A stretch of 64,000 nucleotides of DNA from Maricaulis parjimensis (GCF_016817355.1 NZ_JADOTT010000006.1:149216-213215), one strand, 5' to 3'; positions 36,601 to 44,931 are shown, numbered from the stretch's first letter. The notes: generated by a model from the sequence alone, not told the origin. A program made the numbers and translations.

Positions 36601-37113
36601 TCGGCGGTGATGTATCCCAAGGTCTTTGCCGATTACGAGACCCACCGCGCGCAATATGGCCGCGTCGACAAACTGCCCACCCCGGTCTTCTTCTACGGGA
36701 TGGAGCCGGGCGGCGAGATCTCGGTGGATATCGACAAGGGCAAGACGCTCAATATCCGCCTGATGACGATCGGCGAGGCCGATGAACAGGGCTGCCGCGA
36801 AGTCTTCTTCGAGCTCAATGGCCAGCCGCGCGTGATCCGGGTGGATGACCGCTCGGTCGCCTCGACGGTGGAAGCCAATGAAAAGGCCGACATGTCCAAT
36901 CCGGCGCATATCCCCGCCCCCATGCCCGGCCTGATCGCCACGCTGGTGGCCAGTGAGGGTCAGAGCGTGAAGGCGGGCGATGTGCTGATGACGCTGGAAG
37001 CGATGAAGATGGAAACCTCGATCACCGCGCAACAGGCGGGTGTCGTGAAACGCCTGGCGGTGAAGGCTGGCACGCAGGTGGATGCGAAGGATTTGCTGGC
37101 GGTGGTGGAGTAG
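33658..37113 (+). CDS. pyc: pyruvate carboxylase
   Basis: Biotin enzyme making oxaloacetate from pyruvate, bicarbonate and ATP (anaplerosis). It has 1151 residues, full length. Domains in order: biotin carboxylase (LLVANRSEIAIRI at the start, ATP loop ASWGGGGRGMRVV, catalytic EVNPRVQVEHTVTEEVTG), carboxyltransferase (LITDTTMRDAHQSLLATRMR, metal His in HYHTHDTSG), and C-terminal biotinyl domain with EAMKMET, biotin Lys about 1117. The start is a TTG at 33658 with AAGAGG six bases ahead; no in-frame ATG exists upstream at a suitable place. A LacI-type palindrome sits in the promoter region. A composite palindromic element follows the stop. Confidence 0.97.
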   Translation: MPERQTPEKLLVANRSEIAIRIMRAATELGLKTVAIYAEEDKLALHRFKADESYRVGAGLGPVKAYLDIDGIIAIAKKCGATLVHPGYGFLSENPDFAEACAAAGLTFVGPSPDVMKSLGNKVAARNMAVQADVPVVPATGPLSDDPADWAKLAGEVGYPLMLKASWGGGGRGMRVVENEAELKNQVEAGRREAESAFGNGEVYLEKLIRKARHIEVQILGDSHGNLVHLWERDCTVQRRNQKVVERAPAPDMDADTRAAICEAALRLTRHAGYCGAGTVEFLLDAETRKFYFIEVNPRVQVEHTVTEEVTGIDIVRAQIQIARGGHIGVTEETGVPVQEEIRLHGHALQCRVTTEDPQNSFTPDYGRITAYRGATGFGIRLDGGTAYSGAVITRYFDSLLEKVTAWAATPEEAVRRMDRALREFRIRGVSTNIAFLENVINHPDFVSGQITTRFIDTTPALFDFPKRRDRATRLLTYIADVSVNGNPEVKGRPKPPTHARTPVPPKVDGAALHDGTKQILDQHGPEGLRDWMLDQTKVLITDTTMRDAHQSLLATRMRSFDMVAVADAYAEHLHDLFSIECWGGATFDVALRFLKEDSWDRLADLRERVPNVMLQMLLRASNAVGYTNYPDNAVDHFVHQAAETGIDVFRVFDSLNWAENMKVAMESVLKTDRLCEAAICYTGDLGNPDRPKYQLDYYLDLARELKGAGAHILGIKDMAGLARPAQIRTLVKALKDETGLPIHYHTHDTSGIAAATVLAACEAGADAVDAAMDSFSGLTSQANLGSIVTALGDTTRDSGLSPATIRRFSDYWEDVRTQYAAFESDLRSGASEVYLHEMPGGQFTNLKEQARAVGLAERWHEVAKMYADVNQMLGDIVKVTPSSKVVGDMALYMVSSGLTVDDVLDPDTDITFPDSVIGLLRGDLGQPPGGWPKDLQAKALKGEKPTTDRPGKHLAPTDFDSVRASIQGHGGRAVNENDVASAVMYPKVFADYETHRAQYGRVDKLPTPVFFYGMEPGGEISVDIDKGKTLNIRLMTIGEADEQGCREVFFELNGQPRVIRVDDRSVASTVEANEKADMSNPAHIPAPMPGLIATLVASEGQSVKAGDVLMTLEAMKMETSITAQQAGVVKRLAVKAGTQVDAKDLLAVVE

Positions 37114-37116
37114 TTT

Positions 37117-37253
37117 CCTCCCCATGTCATGGGGAGGTGTCCCGCAGGGACGGAGGGGCCGCTGGAGCGAAGCGGAAGCGGAAATCGCCGCTGCGCGCCG
37201 CCCCTTCGACCCGATGCTGCGCATCGGCCCACTTCCCCATGACATGGGGAAGG
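37117..37253. repeat. composite palindromic element, copy 1 (no gene)
   Basis: Outer hairpin CCTCCCCATG-T-CATGGGGAGG (37117-37137), a GTCCC-GCA-GGGAC hairpin, a core of about 60 bases, a CCGATG-CTGC-GCATCGG hairpin and a closing CTTCCCCATG-A-CATGGGGAAG (37232-37252). It has the same plan as copies at 52984, 55956 and 56153. It lies between the convergent pyc and DUF3137 genes and may also terminate transcription. Confidence 0.7.
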
Positions 37254-37266
37254 AAACCCGTCGGCG

Positions 37267-38250
37267 CTACTCGGTGCCAGGCGCCGCATGATCCCCGAAC
37301 TGGGCCGGTTCGACCAGCGTGTCGATGATGGCGAGGAGTTCTTCCAGTTCGCGGACCAGGGTGTGGACGCGGCCCTTGTCGGCCAAGGGTTTGGACATCG
37401 AACCGGCCTCGAACCGGTTATAGGTCTCCGCCGCGATCAGCAGCTCGCCCTGGCCGGAGGCTTCGTCAAACATGGCGCGGATCTTGGACCCGCCCATCGC
37501 CTCTTCCAGCGCCAGGAGACGCTCCATGAAGGAGGGGGTGACCATGTAGCGGGCCAGTACCTGGTCATTGCCATGGACCTCGAAAATCTTCTCGAATTTC
37601 GGATCGACGAGACCGATCCGCTCCAGCCCCTTGCCGCCATATCCCTTGCCCAGCGCGCTGAGCCCGTTGAACCAGCCGGCATCGCGCGAAATGACCGTGA
37701 TACCCTCCACCTTGCGCGGAAAGGTGATGCGGATCAGCGCGCCGCGGAAGACGGTGACGTAATAGGTGCGGTTCTTTGACCGGCGCTTCTGCTCCAGATG
37801 CGCCTCATAAAGCTCGAAGGAACAGCCCTCGCGTTCACCCTCGAAATGATCCTCGAAGCTGCGCCGGTTATAGGAGGGCAGGAGCGAGTATTCGCGGAAG
37901 GTCTCGAAACGGGCCGGCAGGAGCGGCTTTTCCGCATAGGTCAGGCCCAGCGCCTGGGCGATCGCCCCATTGAGGCGCAGCTTGACCTGTTTGCGCAGCT
38001 TGTTGACCCGGCGATTGCCGATCACCGCGCCCAGGAAAATCGCCCCCATCCCGCCGAAAAAGGCGACTTGCGGCAGCGGCCAGACGATCAGGAAGAGCAC
38101 GATACAGACCGTGCCCAGCGCGATACCGGCCAGGATCCAGTAGCGGCGTTCCGTCACCGCCGCGACGCGCTCACCCTCCAGCTCGGACAACCAGGGGCCA
38201 AGCGTGCTCTCCCAGAGCTTGTCCCAGTCGTAGTTTTTGGGCTGGGTCAA
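37267..38250 (-). CDS. DUF3137 domain membrane protein
   Basis: A 327-residue protein with two adjacent transmembrane segments (about 41-78), a C-terminal cytosolic domain of DUF3137 type (YSLLPSYNRRSFEDHFEG, CSFELYEAHLEQK, TVFRGALIRITFPRKVEG). Function is unknown. It starts with TTG at 38250, three bases after the valS stop, with AGGGGA inside the valS end, so the gene is probably read with valS. Confidence 0.85.
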   Translation of the reverse strand: MTQPKNYDWDKLWESTLGPWLSELEGERVAAVTERRYWILAGIALGTVCIVLFLIVWPLPQVAFFGGMGAIFLGAVIGNRRVNKLRKQVKLRLNGAIAQALGLTYAEKPLLPARFETFREYSLLPSYNRRSFEDHFEGEREGCSFELYEAHLEQKRRSKNRTYYVTVFRGALIRITFPRKVEGITVISRDAGWFNGLSALGKGYGGKGLERIGLVDPKFEKIFEVHGNDQVLARYMVTPSFMERLLALEEAMGGSKIRAMFDEASGQGELLIAAETYNRFEAGSMSKPLADKGRVHTLVRELEELLAIIDTLVEPAQFGDHAAPGTE

Positions 38251-38253
38251 AGG

Positions 38254-41094
38254 CTACATCCCCTGCAGACGCTCCAGGGCTTCGCCCATCTTGGTTTTCT
38301 GACTGGCGTAGTCTTCGAGTTTTTCGCGCTGTTCAGCGACGACTTCAGCCGGGGCGTTGGCGACGAATTTCTCGTTTCCGAGCTTTTTCTCGAGCCGCAT
38401 GATCTCGCCATCCAGCTTCTTAAGTTTGGTCTGCAAGCTAGATTTCACAGATTCAAACAGCTCCTTTGATGGCAACTGAATGAAAATCGTGCATCTGCTC
38501 GCCGGGAACTCCGCCGATCCGCCTTCAGCCATTTCGGAAAGCTCTTGTGCGGGATGAAGCACGGACATGTGGGTTCCCGTGAGTCGGCAAATGATCGCAC
38601 GGTAGTTCTGGGCCCAAGAACTGGTCACGTCGTCATGGCCCAAAACGTTGACCATGTAGCGATCCTTCGGCTCAAGCCCCAGCTCCGAGCGCAGGCGGCG
38701 GATATCGGTGATCAGATCGATCAGCCAGCCGATCTCGGCCGTGGCCTCAGCATTGTCGAGACCCTCGAGGACAGGCCAGCTGGCGGTGATCAGCTGGGTG
38801 TCGCGCTGACCGGTCTGGCTCCACAGCTCTTCGGTGACGAAGGGCATGAAGGGGTGGAGCATTTTCAGGGCCTGATCAAGCACATAGGCGGTGGTGGCGC
38901 GGGTCTCGGCCTTGGCGGCCTCGTCCTCGCCCTGCAGGAGCGGTTTGGCCAGTTCCAGATGCCAGTCGCAGAACACATTCCAGACGAAACGATAGGCGGC
39001 CGCCGCGGCATCATTGAAGCGGTAGCCATCGAGCCCGGCATTGATCGCCTTCACCGTCGAGGCGGCCTCGGAGAGGATCCACTGATTGACGGTGCGGGTG
39101 ACGGATTTCGGATCGAAATCGGCCGGGGTGACGCATTCATTCATCTCGCAGAAGCGCGCGGCATTCCACAGTTTCGTGCCGAAATTGCGATAGCCTTCAA
39201 CGCGTTCCTTGGACATGCGGATATCGCGCCCCTGCCCGGCCTGGGCGGCCAGGGTGAAGCGCAGCGCATCGGCGCCGTATTCTTCCACGATCTCCAGCGG
39301 GTCGATCACATTGCCCTTGGACTTGGACATTTTCTGACCCTTCTCATCGCGCACGAGCGCGTGGATGTAGACATCCTTGAAGGGGATCTCGTCCATGAAG
39401 TGCAGGCCCTGCATCATCATCCGGGCGACCCAGAAGAAGATGATGTCGAAGGCCGTGATCAGCACGGAGGTCGGGTAGAAGCGTTTGACTTCCTTGGTGT
39501 CGTCCGGCCAGCCCAGCGTGGAGAAGGGCCAGAGCGCAGAGGAGAACCAGGTGTCGAGGACGTCCTCATCCTGGGTCAGTGCCTTGCCGCCGGCCTGAGC
39601 CTTGGCGTCATCCTCGCTCTCGGCGACATAGACATTGCCGTCGGCATCATACCAGGCCGGGATCCGGTGACCCCACCAGAGCTGGCGGGAGACGCACCAG
39701 GGCTGGATGTTGCGCATCCATTCGAAATAGGTCTTTTCCCAGGTCTTCGGATGGAAAGTGGTGCGGCCATCCTCGACGGCGGCGATGGCATCCTTGGCCA
39801 GGGTGGCGGCATCGGCGAACCATTGATCGGTGAGCATGGGTTCGATGACCACGCCGGACCGGTCGCCGAAGGGCTGCTGGATCTTCTTCTTTTCAACGAG
39901 CGGAATGGCATTGCCCTGCTCGTCCTCGGTCATCACGGCGAGGCCTTCCTCCGAGATCGCCGCGACGATCTTCTTGCGAGCCTCGAACCGGTCCAGACCG
40001 CGATAGTCTTCCGGCACGAGATTGATGGCATCGACCTCGGCCTCTGACGGCAGGTCGGCACCCTTGGCAATCGCCTGGGCCTGGGCGGCGCATTCCGCAT
40101 AGGACGGACCGTCGGCGCGCATGGCGGCCTGCACGTCCATGAGACGGTAGAGCGGGATATTGTTCCGCTTGGCGACTTCATAGTCGTTGAAGTCATGGGC
40201 ACCGGTGATCTTCACCGCGCCGGAGCCGAAATTCATGTCCGGATATTCGTCGGTGATGATCGGGATCAGGCGGCGCTGTTCTTTCGGACCGACCGGGATT
40301 TCACACAGCGCGCCGACGATCGGGGCATAGCGTTCATCATCCGGGTGCACGGCGACGGCACCATCACCCAGCATGGTTTCCGGGCGCGTGGTGGCGATGG
40401 AGATATAGTCGCGCTCTTCCTCCAGCACGACATTCCCGTCTTCGTCCTTCTCGACATAGGTATAGGTGCGGCCGCCGGCGAGCGGGTATTTGAAGTGCCA
40501 CATGAAGCCGTCGACTTCGAGATTCTCCACCTCGAGGTCGGAGATCGCGGTCTCGAACTTGGGATCCCAGTTCACCAGGCGCTTGCCGCGATAGATCAGG
40601 CCTTCCTTGTAGAGCTGGACGAAGACTTTCATCACCGCCTTGGACAGGCCCTCATCCAGGGTGAAGCGCTCACGCGACCAGTCACAGGAGGCGCCCAGAC
40701 GGCGCAGCTGCGTCATGATCTGGCCGCCGCTCTCGGCCTTCCATTCCCAGACGCGCTCGATGAAGGCCTCGCGGCCCATATCGCGGCGGGACATCTGGCC
40801 TTCCTCGGCCAGCTGGCGCTCCACCACCATTTGCGTGGCGATGCCGGCATGGTCAGTGCCCGGCTGCCAGAGCACGGAACAGCCCAGCATGCGCTTGTAG
40901 CGGACCAGCACGTCCTGCAGCGTGTTGTTCAGCGCGTGACCGATGTGGAGACGACCGGTGACATTGGGCGGCGGGATGACGATGGAGAAGGCTTCCGCAT
41001 TGTCGTCATCGACCGGCTGGAATGCCCCGGAGGCCTCCCAGGCCTCATAGATCCGGGTTTCGGCGTCCTGGGGGTTGAAAGTCTTGTCCATCAT
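38254..41094 (-). CDS. valS: valine--tRNA ligase
   Basis: Class I aminoacyl-tRNA synthetase of 946 residues. The HIGH box is PPNVTGRLHIGHALNNT (about 38-54); CP1 editing domain in the middle; KMSKS box GQKMSKSKGNVIDP (about 582); anticodon-binding domain; and C-terminal coiled-coil (EKKLGNEKFVANAPAEVVAEQREKLEDY) typical of ValRS. It starts MMDKTFNPQDAETRIYEAWE; either of the first two Met codons is possible. DUF3137 follows immediately. Essential gene; no anomaly seen. Confidence 0.98.
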   Translation of the reverse strand: MMDKTFNPQDAETRIYEAWEASGAFQPVDDDNAEAFSIVIPPPNVTGRLHIGHALNNTLQDVLVRYKRMLGCSVLWQPGTDHAGIATQMVVERQLAEEGQMSRRDMGREAFIERVWEWKAESGGQIMTQLRRLGASCDWSRERFTLDEGLSKAVMKVFVQLYKEGLIYRGKRLVNWDPKFETAISDLEVENLEVDGFMWHFKYPLAGGRTYTYVEKDEDGNVVLEEERDYISIATTRPETMLGDGAVAVHPDDERYAPIVGALCEIPVGPKEQRRLIPIITDEYPDMNFGSGAVKITGAHDFNDYEVAKRNNIPLYRLMDVQAAMRADGPSYAECAAQAQAIAKGADLPSEAEVDAINLVPEDYRGLDRFEARKKIVAAISEEGLAVMTEDEQGNAIPLVEKKKIQQPFGDRSGVVIEPMLTDQWFADAATLAKDAIAAVEDGRTTFHPKTWEKTYFEWMRNIQPWCVSRQLWWGHRIPAWYDADGNVYVAESEDDAKAQAGGKALTQDEDVLDTWFSSALWPFSTLGWPDDTKEVKRFYPTSVLITAFDIIFFWVARMMMQGLHFMDEIPFKDVYIHALVRDEKGQKMSKSKGNVIDPLEIVEEYGADALRFTLAAQAGQGRDIRMSKERVEGYRNFGTKLWNAARFCEMNECVTPADFDPKSVTRTVNQWILSEAASTVKAINAGLDGYRFNDAAAAAYRFVWNVFCDWHLELAKPLLQGEDEAAKAETRATTAYVLDQALKMLHPFMPFVTEELWSQTGQRDTQLITASWPVLEGLDNAEATAEIGWLIDLITDIRRLRSELGLEPKDRYMVNVLGHDDVTSSWAQNYRAIICRLTGTHMSVLHPAQELSEMAEGGSAEFPASRCTIFIQLPSKELFESVKSSLQTKLKKLDGEIMRLEKKLGNEKFVANAPAEVVAEQREKLEDYASQKTKMGEALERLQGM

Positions 41095-41223
41095 GGGATC
41101 CGCGTCTTGATTGGCCGCGCGAGGCGGGCGTTTGCACTGTTATGGCAATCTGATCGCGAAAGTCAGCCCGCTAACTGCGGATGGGGGGTGGATTTGGGGT
41201 TTGCCGAGAAGGGACACCGCGCC

Positions 41224-41269
41224 CCTTCTCCCTGGGGAGAAGGTGGTCCGAAGGACCGGATGAGGGGGG
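41224..41269. repeat. composite palindromic element, copy 2, left half
   Basis: CCTTCTCCC-TG-GGGAGAAGG followed by a GGTCC-GAA-GGACC hairpin and GGATGAGGGGG, then CCCGGTG as in other copies. The right half lies at 41681, with the DUF559 gene in between. Confidence 0.7.
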
Positions 41270-41286
41270 AAGCCCGGTGTTCGTCC

Positions 41287-41670
41287 CTAATTCCAGTTCA
41301 GCGGATTGTCCGGATGGATGGCCCAGCGCACCGTCTCGGTGATGACATCCATGACCGCGTCGGTCTGCCCCAGGATTTCATCATTCCAGAAGCGCAGCAC
41401 AGTGTAGCCACGCATTTCCAGAAACCGGGTGCGGCGCAGATCCGCCTCTTCCTGGTCGCTGTGCTGAATACCGTCGGCCTCGATGATCAGGCGCGCGGTT
41501 CGTGACGCGAAATCAACGACAAAGGGGCCAATCGGTACCTGGCGGCGAAATTTCACCCCCATCATCCGGCCCTTGCGAAGACGCGACCAGAGCCGGGCTT
41601 CGGCCAGTGTCGGGCGGCGGCGAAAGGCGCGGGCACGGTTGATGTTCTTATGGCGAGACTGACTGGCCAA
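41287..41670 (-). CDS. DUF559 endonuclease-fold protein inside a split repeat element
   Basis: A 127-residue protein of DUF559, restriction-endonuclease-like (Vsr-type) fold. The family pattern is clear: ARAFRRRPTLAEARLWSRLR, then VKFRRQVPIGPFVVDFASRTARLIIEADGIQH (catalytic-core Asp/Glu region), then TRFLEMRGYTVLRFWNDEIL. A TTG at 41670 is taken as start since AGGGGGA, supplied by the flanking repeat, lies about ten bases ahead; the frame upstream merely translates repeat and terminator. Both ends of the gene abut the two halves of a composite palindromic element, so it appears to be cargo of that element. No ATG is available. Confidence 0.75.
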   Translation of the reverse strand: MASQSRHKNINRARAFRRRPTLAEARLWSRLRKGRMMGVKFRRQVPIGPFVVDFASRTARLIIEADGIQHSDQEEADLRRTRFLEMRGYTVLRFWNDEILGQTDAVMDVITETVRWAIHPDNPLNWN

Positions 41671-41680
41671 GGGCGGTGCT

Positions 41681-41730
41681 GTCCCCCTCTCCCGCCCCTG
41701 CGGGGCACCCTCTCCCCAGGGAGAGGGGGG
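41681..41730. repeat. composite palindromic element, copy 2, right half
   Basis: CCCCCTCTCC, a CGCCCCTGCGGGG hairpin, CACC, then CTCTCCC-CAG-GGAGAG. It mirrors the end of the copies at 52984 and 56153. It supplies the Shine-Dalgarno of the DUF559 gene on the minus strand. Confidence 0.7.
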
Positions 41731-41779
41731 CAGAGTACTGGGGAAGCATTCAGAAGAGCGTGACCAGGCGCACGACCAA

Positions 41780-41814
41780 CAAAAAAGGCGCGCCTCGGCA
41801 GGACGCGCCTTTTG
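41780..41814 (-). terminator. Rho-independent terminator of popZ
   Basis: On the minus strand GGCGCG, CCT, loop, AGG, GCGCC form a stem, followed by TTTTTTG. It lies 21 bases after the popZ stop. Confidence 0.85.
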
Positions 41815-41834
41815 AAACTTGTATCCGGTGAGGC

Positions 41835-42437
41835 CTAGCGGCGACGGCGGGAGACGCGATCGATTTCGGCCTGGACTTTTTCGTCGACGATGGACGGCAG
41901 GTTGGCGTCGAGCCATTCCTTGAGCATCGGACGCAGGAGCGCGCGGACAACGCCTTCCAGCGTACGGCCCTCCTCTTCGGAAATCCGGATCTGATCCGCC
42001 AGGGTGTGGAAGGATCCCATCGCGGCCGTGGCGGCCGGTTCGGACATGATGCCGTCGGAGACTTCCTCTTCCAGAGCGTTGAAATCGATCTCCGGCTCCG
42101 GCTCAGGCTCGGCCATGGCGACCGGCTCTTCTTCCTCTTCCCGGTCGACGATCATGAGATCATCATCCATCGCCATCGGGTCGGTGCCGGCATCGGCATC
42201 ATCGACCTTCTCGGTCAGTTCGAGCACATCCTCGCCGCCGGCATCGTCATCGCCGCCGAACAACGCGTCGATATCGTCCTGCGATTGCGGTTCGTCCTCG
42301 GCGGGCGCCGGTTCCGGCGCAGCCGCTTCAGCCTCGGCTTCCGGCGCGGCTTCTTCATCATCCTCATTAATGATCCGGCGGATCGAGGAGAGGATTTCTT
42401 CCATCGACGGTTCGTTATCGGCGGTTTGCTCAGCCAT
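41835..42437 (-). CDS. popZ: PopZ-family polar organising protein (DUF2497)
   Basis: A 200-residue protein. The N-terminus EPSMEEILSSIRRIINEDDE is the conserved interaction helix of PopZ/DUF2497. A long acidic, Pro/Ala/Glu-rich disordered linker (about 28-135) follows; the C-terminal helices (LEGVVRALLRPMLKEWLDANLPSIVDEKVQ) form the self-assembly domain. In Caulobacter, PopZ makes the polar matrix that tethers the ParB-parS complex and recruits cell-cycle kinases. Its location between tolC and valS matches other alphaproteobacteria. The acidic linker is a little longer than in Caulobacter PopZ (177 residues). The cell-pole role here is inferred from family. Confidence 0.9.
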   Translation of the reverse strand: MAEQTADNEPSMEEILSSIRRIINEDDEEAAPEAEAEAAAPEPAPAEDEPQSQDDIDALFGGDDDAGGEDVLELTEKVDDADAGTDPMAMDDDLMIVDREEEEEPVAMAEPEPEPEIDFNALEEEVSDGIMSEPAATAAMGSFHTLADQIRISEEEGRTLEGVVRALLRPMLKEWLDANLPSIVDEKVQAEIDRVSRRRR

Positions 42438-42531
42438 GCGCCATTCCTTGCGATATGCGGGCGTTTTCTCTTCTAACGCGAATTAAACGGGCCGAAAATC
42501 AGCCTGTCCAGTCCGAGAGTCGCCGGAAAGG

Positions 42532-43926
42532 CTAGTCCCAGGGCGTTAAGTCAAGGTTAGGGAAACCCGATTCGCCTCTGTCGGATGCAGACGGGTCATA
42601 AATTTCTACATTCAGACCCAATTCCTGGGCCGACACGGCCCCCATGGCCTGAAGGAGATTATAGCCGGCCACGTAGGAATCGCGTTCCGCGGTGACGAGC
42701 GTCAGCCGGGATTCCAGCAATTCCTGTTCTGCATCAAGCACATCGAGTGTGGTGCGGATGCCGACATAGGCTTCCTGCTCCACCCCGTCGAGGGCGATCT
42801 CATTGGCGCGCACGGCCTGGCGCGAGCTTTCGATCACGGCCAGGGAGGCGACATAACCGCTCCAGGCATTGGTCACACCCTCGGTCACGAGACGGCGGGC
42901 TTCGCGAACCTGATAGCGCGCCTGTTCTTCCTGAGCGACGGCCGCGCGGACGCGCGAGCGATTCAACCCGCCGGTGAGAATCGGCACGGAGACCCGGCCC
43001 ATGACGGACACGCTGTCGCGCTCATCACCGGTGAAATTGCTGTCGCGTGCGGCCGAGGCCGTGGCCGACAGGGAAACCTCCGGCAGCATATTGCCACGGG
43101 CAATGCGGATCGCGTGCTGGGAGGCCTGTTCGGCATACTGGGCCGCCAGCAATTGCGGGGAATTGTTGAAGGCATATTCGGCCGCATCGGCGAGATGATC
43201 CGGCAGGGCCGGCAGTTCCGGCGGATCCTGCAGAGTGGCCGGCGGCGTGCCGGTCACGCGCTCATAGGCGGCACGGCTGATCGCCAGCTGGGACTGGGCA
43301 GCGGACAATTGCGCCTGGGCACCGGACAGGCGGGCTTCGGCCTGGGCGACATCGGTGCGGGTGATCTCACCCACTTCGAACCGGTCTTCCGCAGCTTCCA
43401 GGTGCTGGGCCAGCACGTCGACATTATTGCGGCGGATCTCGACCACCTGGGCGTCACGGCGGACATCCATGAAAGAGGTCACGGCGCTGACCAGGACCTG
43501 TTGCTCCGTGGCGCGGAGATTTTCCCGGCTGGCCATGATGACGGCCGTGGCCTGATCGATCGCACCGGAAATCCGGCCGCCCTGATACAGGGCCTGCGAG
43601 GCAGTGATCGAGTAGTTCTTCGGGGTGGCATCGCTCTCGCTGGCCGAAGTCAGGTTCTGGCCGCCAATCACGAACGTGCTGGATGATTCGGTGTGCTGGC
43701 GCGATATCGAGGCCGAGGCGGAAACCGACGGGAGCCGACCGGCACGGGCCTGGACCCGCTGCTCGTCCGTGGCGCGCAGACTGGCGCGCTGGGCCTGCAG
43801 GGTCGGGTTGGAATTATAGGCCTGGATGAGGGTTTCCTCGAGCGTCTGCGCCTGCGCAAAGCCCGCAAAGGCCAGCAGGGACACGCCCCCGGCAAGAGCC
43901 ATCGTCCAGTGTTTCAATCGCGTCAT
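42532..43926 (-). CDS. tolC: TolC family outer membrane channel protein
   Basis: A 464-residue outer membrane efflux protein. The signal peptide (residues 1-26, ending GFAQA) is followed by two repeats of helical/beta segments: TLEETLIQAYNSNPTLQAQRASLRATDEQVQ-like opening, ITASQALYQGGRISGAIDQA, and RVSVPILTGGLNRSRVRAAVAQEEQARYQ. It forms a trimeric tunnel for type I secretion or RND efflux. No inner membrane partner genes are adjacent. A TetR-like dyad lies about 120 bases upstream. PopZ follows. Confidence 0.95.
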   Translation of the reverse strand: MTRLKHWTMALAGGVSLLAFAGFAQAQTLEETLIQAYNSNPTLQAQRASLRATDEQRVQARAGRLPSVSASASISRQHTESSSTFVIGGQNLTSASESDATPKNYSITASQALYQGGRISGAIDQATAVIMASRENLRATEQQVLVSAVTSFMDVRRDAQVVEIRRNNVDVLAQHLEAAEDRFEVGEITRTDVAQAEARLSGAQAQLSAAQSQLAISRAAYERVTGTPPATLQDPPELPALPDHLADAAEYAFNNSPQLLAAQYAEQASQHAIRIARGNMLPEVSLSATASAARDSNFTGDERDSVSVMGRVSVPILTGGLNRSRVRAAVAQEEQARYQVREARRLVTEGVTNAWSGYVASLAVIESSRQAVRANEIALDGVEQEAYVGIRTTLDVLDAEQELLESRLTLVTAERDSYVAGYNLLQAMGAVSAQELGLNVEIYDPSASDRGESGFPNLDLTPWD

Positions 43927-44046
43927 CCAACTTCCCCTGAAGTCACGGGACCGGCTTTCCCGATCCCTCTTTTCGCCATCATAGCGCCCGGACCCGGCAT
44001 GGCCAGTGACGCTTTATCCATGCATATAGGCGCTGCCATATAAAAA

Positions 44047-44061
44047 GTGAACAGCGTTTAC
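44047..44061. promoter_or_regulatory. dyad upstream of tolC, candidate TetR-type operator
   Basis: GTGAACAGCGTTTAC: arms GTGAAC and GTTTAC differ from perfect symmetry at one position. AT-rich DNA surrounds it in the 229-base tolC-pcm gap. TetR-type repressors often bind such sites ahead of efflux genes. Confidence 0.4.
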
Positions 44062-44155
44062 TTTAATATTCTGCAAAGTTTGCAAATACACGAACAGACC
44101 TGTCACGGTCCAGCGCGAAAAATCCGTCGCGACGGCGTGTCACACCCTGGGAAAA

Positions 44156-44809
44156 TCAGAAGGCGAAGCCGGTTTCCGCTTCAAAGCCCGGCAGGACGGT
44201 AGCGGTCGCGTCGAACACGACACGCTCGCCAATGCCGGCGGACGATTTGGTGAAGACGGTGGCCTTGCCGACCGGGCCCTTGCGCACGATCACGACAAGA
44301 CGGCCACCATCGGCCAGCTGGTCGAACCAGGCGGTGGGGACAGTGTCGACGGAACCATTGACGAAGATCACGTCGAACGGGCCCTGCTTCGGCACGCCGG
44401 CCTTGGGATCGCCCTCGACGACCACGGCATTGTCGGCACCGATATCGGCCAGCAGGCCGGTGGAGCGGGACAGGCCGTCCTCATCATTCTCCACACCCAC
44501 AACCGTTTCGGCCATGCGCGCCAGGATGGCGGTGGAGTAGCCACGGCCATTGGCGATATCCAGCACCAGCTCGTCCGGCTGGATGTCAGCGGCATGGATC
44601 AGCTTGGCCATGTCACGCGGACGCATCAGCGTGCGGTTGTCGGAGGTAACGACCTGGCTGTCGGCATAGGCCGAAGCGCGGCGCGAGCGCGGGATGAAAA
44701 GCTCACGCGGCGTGTCCAGGAAAGCGGCGATGAGACGCCGGTCTGTCACGTCGGACGGGCGGATCTGGCTGTCCACCATGTGCTTGCGTGCCTGTTCGAA
44801 TTCGCTCAC
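44156..44809 (-). CDS. protein-L-isoaspartate O-methyltransferase family protein
   Basis: SAM-dependent methyltransferase of 217 residues, PCMT family. ARKHMVDSQIRPSDVTDRRLIAAFLDTPRELFIP (N-terminal signature), motif I LVLDIANGRGYSTAILARM and post-I VVGVENDEDG are seen. In true PCMT motif I is usually GTGSGY; here it is ANGRGY, and several family Thr/Ser positions differ, as in the alphaproteobacterial branch beside tolC. So repair of isoaspartate is not certain. The start is a GTG at 44809 with AGGGAGAG upstream; the longer frame includes the promoter. Confidence 0.85.
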   Translation of the reverse strand: MSEFEQARKHMVDSQIRPSDVTDRRLIAAFLDTPRELFIPRSRRASAYADSQVVTSDNRTLMRPRDMAKLIHAADIQPDELVLDIANGRGYSTAILARMAETVVGVENDEDGLSRSTGLLADIGADNAVVVEGDPKAGVPKQGPFDVIFVNGSVDTVPTAWFDQLADGGRLVVIVRKGPVGKATVFTKSSAGIGERVVFDATATVLPGFEAETGFAF

Positions 44810-44931
44810 GGGTCTCTCCCTGCGGTCCGGAAGCCGCTGATATATCCTGTGTGCGCAAGGATCGGCAACCACCAGACTGCGCGAAGCCACGCGCAAAACG
44901 CCGCAATCTCACTTCGCTGTGAATTGGCGCA

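Noticed and set aside
41671..41916. N-terminal extension of the DUF559 frame
   Set aside because: It only translates a repeat half and the popZ terminator; no ribosome binding site fits an earlier start.
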